A stretch of 64,000 nucleotides of DNA from Gammaproteobacteria bacterium UBA2965 (GCA_002348385.1 DEBD01000029.1:22602-86601), one strand, 5' to 3'; positions 9,168 through 17,760 are shown, counted from the first letter of the stretch. A program made the numbers and translations. Notes: generated by a model from the sequence alone, not told the origin.

Positions 9168-9704
9168 CTAATCGGTGCGCGGAGCGGGCTGCAGAATCAT
9201 GCGCACCGGCCCGCCGGACTCGGACTTGGCGTCTACTTTTCCGGCGACGATGTCGTATTTGATCAGATCACCGGTAATTTCGTTCCCTTCCTGGGAAAGA
9301 TAGGCATTGCCCATGAGGTCCAGGCGCTCTTCCTGGGTGTGGTAGATGATGGTGGAGGATCTGGCGCGCACGTTTTCGTCGTCCCCTTCGACCTGCTGCT
9401 GGTAGTACGCGGGCGCACCGGTGGCGATGATTTTTACCACCTTCTGATCCCGGTACTCTACTCGCATTTCGTCCGCAATCACACGAAGCGATCCCTGGTC
9501 GACCTGGACTTCGCCGCGATAGATCACCAGTTGCTGATCCTGATCGATCTCGGCGTTGTTGGCGCGGATGTGGATGGGTTGGTCGGCGTCGTTGGTGAGT
9601 GCGTGGCTTGCGGCGGCCACAACCAGCAGGCTACTTAAATTGACCCGGAAGAACGATCGTGTGAACGCGCTGAGACGCTGTGGAAGAGAGGTTGAGCAAA
9701 CCAT
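9168..9704 (-). CDS. lptA: LPS transport periplasmic protein LptA
   Basis: LptA forms the periplasmic bridge that carries LPS from LptC to LptD. The 178-aa precursor has a signal peptide with a long basic n-region and a hydrophobic stretch ending around AAASHA (residue about 36), followed by the OstA beta-jellyroll domain beginning IHIRANNAEID. ATG at 9704 is the only plausible start, and it lies 74 bases inside the end of lptC. Translation is therefore probably coupled to lptC. Confidence 0.93.
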   Translation of the reverse strand: MVCSTSLPQRLSAFTRSFFRVNLSSLLVVAAASHALTNDADQPIHIRANNAEIDQDQQLVIYRGEVQVDQGSLRVIADEMRVEYRDQKVVKIIATGAPAYYQQQVEGDDENVRARSSTIIYHTQEERLDLMGNAYLSQEGNEITGDLIKYDIVAGKVDAKSESGGPVRMILQPAPRTD

Positions 9705-10257
9705 GCTGCAAGTCGCCTTTTAGCCCTATGGCCTTTGTTCTGCCCACGTCGGTGTCGATCATAACATCTTGGTTTGTCTCGGCGAACTGGCGGTCAGGAT
9801 ACAGGTACAGCGACTCCGAGCGCAGGCGCAACCGGCGCCCGTCGTCATAGCGTTGCAGCAGCTCCACGTTCTCGCGCAGAAAGACCACCTCTTCGGCCGT
9901 CGGGGCACCCTGCGGCTGGCGGATGTAGCCGTAATCGGAGCTGATCTCCCACGGCGGCGCGGAAGGGTTGTAGAGGGCCAGTTCGGGGGACGATAGCCTG
10001 GTCATACGGTCGTTCTCGAAGTGCCGGATCTGGGCGGACGCCAGCTTATATTTGATGCCGCCGTCGCCTTTGAATTGCGTAATCAATGCATCGCGCATGT
10101 ACAGATCAGGCTCGCCCTCGAGCTCTTCGGGGAGCGTCTGCTCGGAGTGAGTAGTTGGGCGCAAGGCCACCACTGCCACCATGGCGATGACCAGCGCGCT
10201 TACGGTCACCCCAAGCGCGATGGCGGCGCGGCTGTAGCGTGTCAAACGTGGGGCCAC
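9631..10257 (-). CDS. lptC: LPS export protein LptC
   Basis: LptC is the bitopic inner-membrane protein that passes LPS from LptB2FG to LptA. The 208-aa product has one N-terminal transmembrane helix (about residues 10-33) and a periplasmic YrbK/LptC domain (YMRDALITQFKGDG..., then AETNQDVMIDTD). The GTG start at 10257 overlaps the end of kdsC by 16 bases, and the 3' end overlaps lptA by 74 bases. The start could be slightly later, but no better candidate is visible. Confidence 0.91.
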   Translation of the reverse strand: MAPRLTRYSRAAIALGVTVSALVIAMVAVVALRPTTHSEQTLPEELEGEPDLYMRDALITQFKGDGGIKYKLASAQIRHFENDRMTRLSSPELALYNPSAPPWEISSDYGYIRQPQGAPTAEEVVFLRENVELLQRYDDGRRLRLRSESLYLYPDRQFAETNQDVMIDTDVGRTKAIGLKGDLQHGLLNLSSTASQRVHTIVLPGQFK

Positions 10258-10757
10258 TTGTCCTGAGCGGTCAGCACCAGGGTGCAGACTTCTCCCGCGG
10301 CTCCCTCGCCCCCCGGTGTTATGGTGACGTAGTCCGCAGCCCTTCGTACCGCGCTTTGCGCGTCGGCGACCGCGATGGCAAGCCCAACCGCTCCTAACAG
10401 GGGCAGGTCTGGCAGATCGTCGCCCACATGGGCGGTGCCGGCTGCTTCCACTCCGGTTTTGCCGGAGAGGTCGGCCAGGGCGGCCAGCTTGTCGCCCGCA
10501 TTCTGATAAACATGACGGATACCGAGTTCGTTGGCGCGCCGGGATACCGCCGGTGAGCTTCGCCCGGAAATCAGCGCCACATGGATGCCCGAGTCTACGA
10601 GCAGCTTGATGGCGGCGCCGTCTCGAGCGTGGAAGGATTTGATCTCCTCGCCGGCGCTGGTGTAGTGCAGCTTGCCGTCGGTGAGCACCCCATCCACGTC
10701 GAACGTGACCAGCCGGATGGTTGCGGCGCGCGTGAGAATGTCTTGAGGAAATGCCAT
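10242..10757 (-). CDS. kdsC: 3-deoxy-D-manno-octulosonate 8-phosphate phosphatase KdsC
   Basis: KdsC removes phosphate from Kdo-8-phosphate to give Kdo for the LPS inner core. It is a C0-type HAD phosphatase of 171 aa. The catalytic motif DVDGVLTDG starts at Asp20 (nucleophile) with Asp22, motif II is in ALISGRSS, and motif IV is GDDLPDLPLL. It follows yrbG by 7 bases, with no kdsD (arabinose-5-phosphate isomerase) between them, which differs from E. coli and Pseudomonas. Confidence 0.95.
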   Translation of the reverse strand: MAFPQDILTRAATIRLVTFDVDGVLTDGKLHYTSAGEEIKSFHARDGAAIKLLVDSGIHVALISGRSSPAVSRRANELGIRHVYQNAGDKLAALADLSGKTGVEAAGTAHVGDDLPDLPLLGAVGLAIAVADAQSAVRRAADYVTITPGGEGAAGEVCTLVLTAQDKWPHV

Positions 10758-10764
10758 CTGCTGG

Positions 10765-11757
10765 CTATAGCGCTTGCTGCACCAGAAGCATGTTGTAGCC
10801 GATCCATGCGCTGAGCATCACCGCGCCTTCGAATCGCGTGATGTACTGCCGGGAGTTTACCGCGTAGGCGAACAGGGCCAGCATCAGGGTGAGGGCCAGC
10901 ATCATGCCGCAGTCGCGCCAGAGAGAGACGCTTTCGATATAGGTGGTGTTTACCAGACCCGGCACGCAAAGCACCGCCAGAATGTTGAGGATGTTGGAGC
11001 CCACCACGTTGCCGATGGCGATGTCCGTATGGCCCTTCAGCGCGGACCCCACGGTTGCCGCCAGTTCGGGCAGGCTGGTGCCGATGGCGACGATGGTCAG
11101 GCCGATGATGATGTCGTTGACTCCGAGCCGGTCGGCGATGGTGCTGGCTGCCCACACCAGCAGTTCGGCGCTGGCCAACAGCACGGCAAGGCCCACCACC
11201 AGCCAGGTTGCCGCTTGCCCGGTGGTCATCTGCGGGATTTCCTCGAGCTCGTTGGCGAGGTTGTGGTGGATTTCGTCGGTGGCGCGTTCCCGGTTGGTGA
11301 CCAGTCGATAGAAAATGGCGCCAAGGGCCGACAGCAGCAGCAGTCCGTCGAACGCAGACAGTTCCAGATCGAACAGCAGCAGCAGCGCGCCCACGGTGGC
11401 TCCGATCAGCCAGGGCAGCTCTTTTCGCAGCACGGCTTGAGAGAAGGGCAACGGTGCGATGAGCGCGGTCACGCCGAGCACCAGGCCGATATTGGCGATG
11501 TTGGAGCCGATGGCGTTACCTACTGCCAGCAGCGGGTTGTCTTCCAGGGCGGCGGCCAGGGCAACGAGTATCTCGGGAGCCGAGGTGCCTACGGATACGA
11601 TGGTCAGACCAATCAGCATCTTGGAGACGCCTAGATTGGTGGCCGTGCTTGCCGCGCCGGCAAGAAATCGGTCTGCGCTCCAAATCAGCGCGATGAAGCC
11701 TGCGATCAGCGCTGCGACGGGAACCCAGATGTGTGTTGAACTAGCCAAGAGTGGCAC
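10765..11757 (-). CDS. Calcium/sodium antiporter YrbG family
   Basis: Inner-membrane cation exchanger of the CaCA family (YrbG type). It has two inverted repeats of about five helices each, with the ion-binding motifs GTSAPEILVALAAA and GTSLPELAATVGSA and the partner motifs GNAIGSNIANIGLV and GNVVGSNILNILAV. From GTG at 11757 it is 330 aa, near the 325 aa of E. coli YrbG. A reading to 11838 would cross the divergent mla promoter. It begins the minus-strand kdsC-lpt series, back-to-back with mlaF. Confidence 0.9.
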   Translation of the reverse strand: MPLLASSTHIWVPVAALIAGFIALIWSADRFLAGAASTATNLGVSKMLIGLTIVSVGTSAPEILVALAAALEDNPLLAVGNAIGSNIANIGLVLGVTALIAPLPFSQAVLRKELPWLIGATVGALLLLFDLELSAFDGLLLLSALGAIFYRLVTNRERATDEIHHNLANELEEIPQMTTGQAATWLVVGLAVLLASAELLVWAASTIADRLGVNDIIIGLTIVAIGTSLPELAATVGSALKGHTDIAIGNVVGSNILNILAVLCVPGLVNTTYIESVSLWRDCGMMLALTLMLALFAYAVNSRQYITRFEGAVMLSAWIGYNMLLVQQAL

Positions 11758-11811
11758 TTTAGTCGGATATGCGGCGCCAGCCAACTTGATTGCCTGGGTG
11801 GCATTTGCCGG

Positions 11812-11820
11812 TGGTATAGT
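11812..11820 (+). promoter_or_regulatory. Candidate extended -10 promoter for the mla operon
   Basis: TATAGT at 11815-11820 is preceded by TG at 11812-11813, forming an extended -10 element. A weak -35 candidate, TTGCCT, starts at 11790 with 19-base spacing. It lies in the only non-coding space between yrbG and mlaF and would give a leader of about 20 bases. Inference from motif matching only. Confidence 0.45.
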
Positions 11821-11846
11821 GCGCCCGGTTTGAATCACGCCTGCCT

Positions 11847-12656
11847 ATGCCCGTGGAAAACCTGATAGAAATCGAAGGCCTGCGATTCAAGCGCGGTGAT
11901 CGCGTGATCTTTGACGGGCTGGATATGGTGGTGCCGGCCGGGCAGATAACCGCCATTATGGGCCCGAGTGGTAGCGGCAAAACCACGCTGCTGCGCATTG
12001 TGGGTGGCCAGCTTCGGCCGGACAGCGGCAGCGTGCGAGTTGCCGGTAAGGATGTCTGTCGCATGGGGCGATCCGAGCTGTTCGAATTGCGCAAGAACAT
12101 CGGCATGCTGTTTCAATCGTCGGCGTTGTTCACTGATCTCAACGTTTTCGAGAACGTGGCGTTTCCGCTGCGCGTGCACACCGACCTGCCGGAAGACGCC
12201 ATTCGCGATCTGGTGCTGATGAAGCTGAACGCGGTCGGGCTGCGGGGTGCCCGAGACCTGGAACCGAGTCAGCTGTCCGGCGGCATGTCGCGTCGGGTGG
12301 CGCTGGCGCGTGCCATCGCGCTGGATCCCCGGCTGCTCATGTACGACGAGCCGTTCACCGGCCAGGACCCGATCGCGTTGGGTGTTCTGTTGAGCCTGAT
12401 CAAGAATCTCAATCAGGCGCTCGGCACCACCAGCATGGTTGTCTCTCACGACGTGCGCGAGACCCTGAGCATCGCCCACTATGTGTATGTGATCGCAGAT
12501 GGGGTGGTCATCGGCGAGGGCTCTCCGGACAGCGTGGCGTCCAACCCCTCGCCTCGGATCCAGCAGTTCATCAACGGCTCCCCGGATGGGCCCGTTCCGT
12601 TTCATTATCCAGCCGAAGATTTCGTCTACGACCTGATGGGGGAGTCGAACGGGTGA
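11847..12656 (+). CDS. mlaF: Phospholipid transport ATP-binding protein MlaF
   Basis: MlaF is the ATPase of the MlaFEDB complex that maintains outer-membrane lipid asymmetry. The 269-aa protein has Walker A GPSGSGKTT (residues 39-47), signature LSGGMSRRVALARA and Walker B LLMYDEPFTGQDP. The FTGQDP variant is typical of Mla ATPases. It is first in a plus-strand operon mlaF-E-D-C-B-ibaG-murA and overlaps mlaE by 4 bases (GTGA). Confidence 0.97.
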   Translation: MPVENLIEIEGLRFKRGDRVIFDGLDMVVPAGQITAIMGPSGSGKTTLLRIVGGQLRPDSGSVRVAGKDVCRMGRSELFELRKNIGMLFQSSALFTDLNVFENVAFPLRVHTDLPEDAIRDLVLMKLNAVGLRGARDLEPSQLSGGMSRRVALARAIALDPRLLMYDEPFTGQDPIALGVLLSLIKNLNQALGTTSMVVSHDVRETLSIAHYVYVIADGVVIGEGSPDSVASNPSPRIQQFINGSPDGPVPFHYPAEDFVYDLMGESNG

Positions 12657-13432
12657 TCCGGTTCATGCGCAGCGTGGGCGCCCAGGCGTTGGAGCGTCTA
12701 GCGAGCCTGGGTCGTGCCACTGTGATGTGGGGCACCGCCATGTGGGGTCTACCCGGTCCGGGCGATTTTACCCTGATGCTCAAGCAGATCTACCACGTTG
12801 GCGTGCTCTCGCTCATCATCATCGTCCTGTCGGCCTTCTCCATCGGTGCTGTGATCGCTCTGCAGTTTCACACCCAGCTGTCGCGCTTTGGCGCCGAAGA
12901 CGCTGTGGGCCTGGGCCTTGCGCTGACCCTGCTGAGAGAATTGGGGCCCGTGGTTACCGCGCTCTTGTTTGCCGGTCGGGCGGGTTCGGCCATCACCGCC
13001 GAGATCGGCCTGATGAAGGCCACCGAACAGCTGTCGAGCATGGAGATGATGGGCGTGGACCCGCTGCACCGAATCGTCGCGCCGCGACTCTGGGCGGGGA
13101 TCATCAGCATGCCCTTGCTCACGGCCGTGTTCAATGTGGTGGCAATCTACGGCGGCGTCATTGTTGCCGTTGAATGGCTCGGCTCGGATCCGGGTGCCTT
13201 CTGGTCCGGCATGCGCGATGCCGTCGAATTGTGGGAAGACGTTGGCAAGGGTATGTTAAAGAGCGTGGCGTTCGCCGTTGTGGTGACCTGGATTGCCGTA
13301 TTTCAGGGCTACGATACCGAACCTACGGCTGAGGGCATAGGGCTTGCCACCACGCGCACGGTTGTCATCTCGTCGGTTGTCGTGCTGGCCATGGATTTCC
13401 TGCTGACACTAAGCATGTATGGAGATTTCTAA
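12653..13432 (+). CDS. mlaE: Phospholipid ABC transporter permease MlaE
   Basis: Inner-membrane permease of the MlaFEDB complex, 259 aa with about five to six membrane segments. It shows the MlaE family core: ELGPVVTALLFAGRAGSAITAEIG, then MGVDPLHRIVAPRLWAG in split form along the sequence. The GTG start overlaps the mlaF stop (GTGA). The stop TAA is followed immediately by the mlaD ATG. Confidence 0.96.
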   Translation: MIRFMRSVGAQALERLASLGRATVMWGTAMWGLPGPGDFTLMLKQIYHVGVLSLIIIVLSAFSIGAVIALQFHTQLSRFGAEDAVGLGLALTLLRELGPVVTALLFAGRAGSAITAEIGLMKATEQLSSMEMMGVDPLHRIVAPRLWAGIISMPLLTAVFNVVAIYGGVIVAVEWLGSDPGAFWSGMRDAVELWEDVGKGMLKSVAFAVVVTWIAVFQGYDTEPTAEGIGLATTRTVVISSVVVLAMDFLLTLSMYGDF

Positions 13433-13897
13433 ATGCAGATGCGAACCATAGAAATCAGCGTTGGCGCTTTTGTTCTGGCCGGAATGCTCGCACTGGTTTT
13501 TCTTGCGGTAAAGGTGAGCGGCATCAGCCTCAGCGAGGATCGAGGGGGCTACATCATCAAGGCGCGCTTCGACGATGTGTCCGGGCTGCGACTGCGCTCC
13601 AAGGTCACGATGGCGGGTGTCACCATTGGTCGAGTGTCGGGCATCGACGTCGATATGCTGCGTGGTGACGCCGAGGTCACCATGGAGATAGATGGTGAGG
13701 AAGGCGGGCTGACCTTGGATACCGGTGCGAAAATACTCACTGAGGGCGTGTTGGGTGCCCGATACGTCAGCCTGGTGCCCGGTGCGGATCCGGATACGCT
13801 GCGTGATGGGGACTACATCCTGGATGAATTCACTCAGGGAGCCTTCGTTCTCGAGAACCTGATCGGTGACATCGTTACGCGGTTGGGGGCATCGTAG
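13433..13897 (+). CDS. mlaD: Outer membrane lipid asymmetry protein MlaD
   Basis: MlaD is the MCE-domain subunit: an N-terminal membrane anchor (about residues 7-28) and one periplasmic MCE domain that forms a hexameric channel on MlaFE. The 154-aa protein contains the MCE core FDDVSGLRLRSKVTMAGVTIG and YVSLVPGADP. It is somewhat shorter than E. coli MlaD (183 aa), mainly in the C-terminal tail. It is directly contiguous with mlaE and overlaps mlaC by one base. Confidence 0.95.
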   Translation: MQMRTIEISVGAFVLAGMLALVFLAVKVSGISLSEDRGGYIIKARFDDVSGLRLRSKVTMAGVTIGRVSGIDVDMLRGDAEVTMEIDGEEGGLTLDTGAKILTEGVLGARYVSLVPGADPDTLRDGDYILDEFTQGAFVLENLIGDIVTRLGAS

Positions 13898-14562
13898 TGA
13901 ACATTTTGCCTAGAGGTTGTGTTGTGTTTGGTCTGGTGGTGCTGGCCGGATTAGCGGTGGCGGAAGGTGCGCCACCATCGGCGGAAGAAGTGGTCCAGCA
14001 GGTGTCGGATGATCTGCTGCAGTTAATCGATGATTCGCGCACGTACGCCAAGGACGATCCAGAGCGCTTCTTCACAGAGGTCGAGGCGCTGCTTGCACCT
14101 GCCCTTGATTTCGCAGGATTTGCGCGCGGAGTGATGGCGGTGCATTACAGAAGCGCAAGCGAAGTGCAGAGGGAGCGATTCGTGGAGACTTTCAAGTGGG
14201 GTCTGGTACGCACCTTCTCCATGTCTTTTACCGAGTTCAAGGATGGTGAGCTGCTGATGGTGCCAGACGATCGCCCTGCGCAGCGCGAGGGCCGCAAGAA
14301 CGTCAAGATGGAGATTCGCCTCGGCTCTGGCGAGGTCTACCCCGTCACCTTCAGCATGCGGCGGGGCAGAGACGGCGTGTGGCGGCTTCTCAACATTATC
14401 GTCAACGGCATCAATGTCGGGCTTACCTACAGGAGTCAGTTCGACAGTGCGGTTCGAGACCAGAAGTATGGGGGCGATCTGGACAAGGTGATCGACGCCT
14501 GGGCGCAAGTGCTGGCCAAGGAAGCCGAGCAGCGTGAGGAAGCGGTGGTCACGGAATCTTGA
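13897..14562 (+). CDS. mlaC: Periplasmic phospholipid-binding protein MlaC
   Basis: MlaC shuttles phospholipids between the outer-membrane MlaA complex and MlaFEDB. The 221-aa precursor has a signal peptide (hydrophobic core VVFGLVVLAGLAVA) and the Tol_Tol_Ttg2 domain, including LDFAGFARGVMAVHYRSAS and RLLNIIVNGINVGLTYRSQF. The GTG start overlaps the mlaD stop. Its TGA overlaps the TTG start of mlaB. Confidence 0.95.
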   Translation: MNILPRGCVVFGLVVLAGLAVAEGAPPSAEEVVQQVSDDLLQLIDDSRTYAKDDPERFFTEVEALLAPALDFAGFARGVMAVHYRSASEVQRERFVETFKWGLVRTFSMSFTEFKDGELLMVPDDRPAQREGRKNVKMEIRLGSGEVYPVTFSMRRGRDGVWRLLNIIVNGINVGLTYRSQFDSAVRDQKYGGDLDKVIDAWAQVLAKEAEQREEAVVTES

Positions 14563-14843
14563 GCCAAGACGCTTTTCAGGTGCCGGCTACCGTTGATTTC
14601 GACACCCTCTCCGGCTTGCGCGCCAAGGGTGAGGCGTTCATGGCGGATCGGTCCGATGTGGAGTTCGACCTGTCGGCAATCAGCGAGTGCAACAGCGCGG
14701 CAGTAGCATTGCTGATGTCCTGGTACCGATTTGCCCACGCACAGGGAAAATCGATCGTTTATACTCACGCCGCTTCGGACCTGGTCAACATCGTCCAGGT
14801 ATCCGGTCTAGACGACGTGTTGCCGCTTCATACCGACGATTAG
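14559..14843 (+). CDS. mlaB: STAS-domain protein MlaB
   Basis: MlaB is the small cytosolic STAS subunit that binds and activates MlaF. The product is 94 aa from a TTG start overlapping the mlaC stop (TTGA). The STAS core VEFDLSAISECNSAAVALLMSW contains the conserved Ser/Asn turn. Position after mlaC and before an ibaG-type bolA matches E. coli. Confidence 0.9.
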   Translation: MSQDAFQVPATVDFDTLSGLRAKGEAFMADRSDVEFDLSAISECNSAAVALLMSWYRFAHAQGKSIVYTHAASDLVNIVQVSGLDDVLPLHTDD

Positions 14844-14857
14844 CAAGCTATACCGCT

Positions 14858-15094
14858 GTGGACGAAGACATCATTGCCAGCCTCCGTGAGGGGCTCTCTT
14901 CCCAGGCTGACGATCTGGACATTCAAGTCGAGGTCGATGGCAACCGTGCCTTGATCAGAGTGGTGAGCTCGCTGTTCGACGGGATGAGCAGGGTGAGGAA
15001 GCAACAAACGGTTTACGCATGTATTGACTCCTTTATAGCGGATGGCCGCATACACGCGGTGACCATCCAAGCTTCCGCTCCTGCCGAGGCCTAG
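14858..15094 (+). CDS. ibaG: BolA/IbaG family protein
   Basis: Small BolA-like protein of 78 aa from GTG at 14858. It has the class II KH-like BolA fold, with a FDGMSRVRKQQTVYACI segment. In E. coli the gene between mlaB and murA is ibaG (yrbA), linked to acid stress and monothiol-glutaredoxin/Fe-S handling. The long reading from 14687 overlaps mlaB and its extra N-terminus looks spurious. The canonical BolA Cys/His cluster ligands cannot be fully judged by eye. Confidence 0.9.
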   Translation: MDEDIIASLREGLSSQADDLDIQVEVDGNRALIRVVSSLFDGMSRVRKQQTVYACIDSFIADGRIHAVTIQASAPAEA

Positions 15095-15102
15095 TCTCCA
15101 CA

Positions 15103-16368
15103 GTGGACAAACTAATCATCACCGGCGGCCGGCGGCTCGACGGCACGCTGAGGATTTCCGGCGCGAAAAACTCCGCCCTGCCGATTCTCGCCGGCACGCT
15201 GCTGGCGGAAGACACCGTGACGCTCAGCGGTGTTCCGCACCTGCGCGATGTGACTACCATGATCGGGCTGCTGAGCGCCATGGGCGCCGATATCGTGGTG
15301 GACGAGAAGATGCGGGTGCAGGTCTCTTCCAGCGCCCTGGATCAGCTCGAGGCTCCCTACGAACTGGTGAAGACCATGCGTGCCTCGTTCGTTGTGTTTG
15401 GACCGCTGCTGGCTCGGCACGGTCGGGCGCGGGTGTCGCTGCCAGGTGGCTGCGCCATCGGGGCAAGGCCCGTAGACCAGCACCTGAAGGGCTTGGAGGC
15501 GCTCGGGGCGACGATTTCCGTTGAGGATGGGTACGTGAACGGTGAGGTGTCGGGCCGCTTGCGCGGCAGCGATTTCGAGTTCGATCTGGTCACCGTTGGC
15601 GGCACTCAGAACCTGCTAATGGCGGCGACCCTGGCCCAGGGCACGACGCGTTTGCGCAACTGCGCCTGCGAGCCCGAAATCGTGGATTTGGGAAACTTTT
15701 TCATCGCCATGGGGGCCAAGATAAAGGGTCTGGGCACGCCCAACATCGAGGTGGAGGGTGTCGAGAGGCTGTCTGGCTGCAGCTATGAGATCATGCCCGA
15801 CCGGGTGGAGACGGGCACCTATCTGATCGCTGCGGCCGCTTCCCGCGGTCGGGTGAAGCTGGTGCGTACCGACCCCCAGGCACTGATAGCCGTGATCGAC
15901 AAGCTCATCGAAAGCGGCGCCGAGATCCGTTGCGGCGAGGACTGGATAGAACTGGACATGCACGGCAAGCGGCCTAAGGCCGTGGACATCGACACGGCGC
16001 CCTATCCGGGCTTTCCTACTGACATGCAGGCCCAGTACCTGGCCATGAATGCGGTCGCGGAAGGATCCAGCACAGTTACTGAAACCATCTTCGAAAACCG
16101 CTTCATGCACGTGCAGGAGCTATCCCGGTTAGGTGCGAAGATCGACCTGCTCGGACCGTCCCAGGTCAACGTGCACGGCGTGTCCAGGCTGACTGGTGCG
16201 CCGGTGATGGCTACCGACCTGCGCGCGTCGTTTTCGCTGGTAGTGGCGGCGCTGGTGGCCCAGGGCGAAACGCGCATCGACCGCATTTACCATATCGACC
16301 GCGGCTACGAGACCATCGAAGAGAAGCTGCGGCAGTTGGGCGCCGACGTGCGTCGCGTCTCTGGTTGA
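15103..16368 (+). CDS. murA: UDP-N-acetylglucosamine 1-carboxyvinyltransferase MurA
   Basis: MurA catalyses the first committed step of peptidoglycan synthesis, transferring enolpyruvate from PEP to UDP-GlcNAc. The 421-aa protein starts at GTG. The catalytic, fosfomycin-sensitive cysteine is Cys117 in GGCAIGARPVDQHL. ISGAKNSALP (near residue 20) and the C-terminal DLRASFSLVVAAL are also visible. It follows ibaG by 8 bases at the end of the mla operon. In Pseudomonas hisG comes next; here hisD follows directly. Confidence 0.97.
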   Translation: MDKLIITGGRRLDGTLRISGAKNSALPILAGTLLAEDTVTLSGVPHLRDVTTMIGLLSAMGADIVVDEKMRVQVSSSALDQLEAPYELVKTMRASFVVFGPLLARHGRARVSLPGGCAIGARPVDQHLKGLEALGATISVEDGYVNGEVSGRLRGSDFEFDLVTVGGTQNLLMAATLAQGTTRLRNCACEPEIVDLGNFFIAMGAKIKGLGTPNIEVEGVERLSGCSYEIMPDRVETGTYLIAAAASRGRVKLVRTDPQALIAVIDKLIESGAEIRCGEDWIELDMHGKRPKAVDIDTAPYPGFPTDMQAQYLAMNAVAEGSSTVTETIFENRFMHVQELSRLGAKIDLLGPSQVNVHGVSRLTGAPVMATDLRASFSLVVAALVAQGETRIDRIYHIDRGYETIEEKLRQLGADVRRVSG

Positions 16369-16390
16369 CGTGAGTGGCCTGGAGATCCCC

Positions 16391-16450
16391 ATGAGACTGA
16401 ACGTATGCAGGCTATTGGCAACGAGAGACGAGGTGCGTCCATGCCTGTGA
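16391..16450 (+). CDS. Possible 19-residue upstream ORF overlapping the hisD start
   Basis: A 19-codon frame starts at ATG 16391 and is preceded by GGAG with about 6-base spacing, the best ribosome-binding site in this gap. It ends at TGA 16448-16450, just inside hisD. Its peptide (MRLNVCRLLATRDEV...) echoes the hisD N-terminus (VSRLATRDDDF) but contains no histidines, so it is not a classical his leader. It could couple translation into hisD, or it could be chance. Confidence 0.25.
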   Translation: MRLNVCRLLATRDEVRPCL

Positions 16451-17760
16451 GTGTGAGCCGCCTCGCCACCCGTGACGATGATTTCGATACGGCGTTGGGC
16501 GAATTGTTACGATGGGAGGAAGCGCTAGACGCTCAAGTCGACCGCGTAGTGGCGGAGATCATCCGTGATGTCCGATCCGGCGGTGATCAGGTGCTGCTGG
16601 CACTCACCGAGCGGTTCGATGGTTTGAAGGTGGACGACTCTGGGGGTCTGCGAATCGGTGCATCGGAGCTGGAAGCTGCGTACAAGGCGCTGCCCGACGC
16701 CGAGCGGGAAGCTTTGACGCTTGCCGCTGAGCGTATTCGCAGCTATCACGAGCATCAGCGCCAGGATGGCTTCGAGTACGCAGACGATCTCGGCAATCGC
16801 CTGGGACAGCGGGTTGTTCCCCTGGAGCGGGTTGGTGTTTACGTGCCGGGCGGCCAGGCGGCTTATCCCTCCACGGTCCTGATGACAGTGATTCCGGCTC
16901 GCGTGGCTGGGGTGGACGAGGTGATCATGGTGGTGCCCACGCCGGCGGGCGAGCGTTCGCGGTTGGTGCTGGGCGCGGCTCATCTGGCTGGCGTGGATGC
17001 GGTTTTTACTGTTGGCGGAGCCCAGGCGATTGCGGCACTGGCATATGGAACCGAGACCATCCCTAAAGTGGACAAGATCGTGGGCCCGGGCGGTACCTAT
17101 GTGGCGGCGGCGAAACGGATGGTCTTCGGTGCAGTGGGCATTGATGTCATCGCCGGTCCCAGCGAGGTGCTCATTGTGGCGGATGGCACGGCGCCAGCCC
17201 ACTGGATGGCGCTGGATCTGTTCTCGCAAGCCGAGCACGACCCGGCCGCTCAGGCGTTGTTGATTTCTCCGAGTGGGAAATATTTAGATGAAGTCGCTGC
17301 GTCAATGGACGCCTTGTTGGAAGGTATGGCGCGTACTGAGACCATTGCTGAGTCTTTGTCCCGGCGTGGTGCCCTGATCCAGGCCGACGATCTGCAGCAG
17401 TGCATCGAGATCGCCAACCGCATCGCTCCAGAGCACCTGGAACTGGCGGTGGCCGATCCCCGGGCATTGCTCGAAGGCGTTCGAAATGCTGGAGCGGTGT
17501 TTCTTGGAGCGCGCTCTGCGGAGGTGGTCGGAGACTACAGCGCTGGGCCCAGCCACGTGCTGCCTACCTTCGGCACCGCGCGATTCTCGTCGCCGCTGGG
17601 TGTTTACGACTTCGTCAAGCGTAGCTCGGTGATCGAACTCAGCGAGTCGGGCAGCAGCGAGCTGGCGCGCCCCTCTGCACTGCTGGCTCGGGGTGAAGGC
17701 CTAGAAGCTCACGCGCGTGCAGCGGAGGTGCGCATAGAGGGGTTCGGCCACAACGACTGA
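16441..17760 (+). CDS. hisD: Histidinol dehydrogenase HisD
   Basis: HisD oxidises L-histidinol to histidine through histidinal in the last two steps of histidine synthesis, using NAD+ and Zn2+. From ATG at 16441, preceded by an ACGAGG site, the product is 439 aa (E. coli 434). Motifs include VPGGQAAYPSTVLMTVIPA, GPGGTYVAAAKRMV, the Zn/substrate region LFSQAEHDP and the C-terminal AGPSHVLPT. A start at 16405 is possible but less well supported. hisG and hisC, the usual neighbours in pseudomonads, are absent. Confidence 0.95.
   Translation: MPVSVSRLATRDDDFDTALGELLRWEEALDAQVDRVVAEIIRDVRSGGDQVLLALTERFDGLKVDDSGGLRIGASELEAAYKALPDAEREALTLAAERIRSYHEHQRQDGFEYADDLGNRLGQRVVPLERVGVYVPGGQAAYPSTVLMTVIPARVAGVDEVIMVVPTPAGERSRLVLGAAHLAGVDAVFTVGGAQAIAALAYGTETIPKVDKIVGPGGTYVAAAKRMVFGAVGIDVIAGPSEVLIVADGTAPAHWMALDLFSQAEHDPAAQALLISPSGKYLDEVAASMDALLEGMARTETIAESLSRRGALIQADDLQQCIEIANRIAPEHLELAVADPRALLEGVRNAGAVFLGARSAEVVGDYSAGPSHVLPTFGTARFSSPLGVYDFVKRSSVIELSESGSSELARPSALLARGEGLEAHARAAEVRIEGFGHND

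Noticed and set aside
10774..11634. 286-codon plus-strand open frame.
   Set aside because: Antisense to the yrbG-type antiporter, with Gln/His/Gly-rich shadow composition and no ribosome-binding site.
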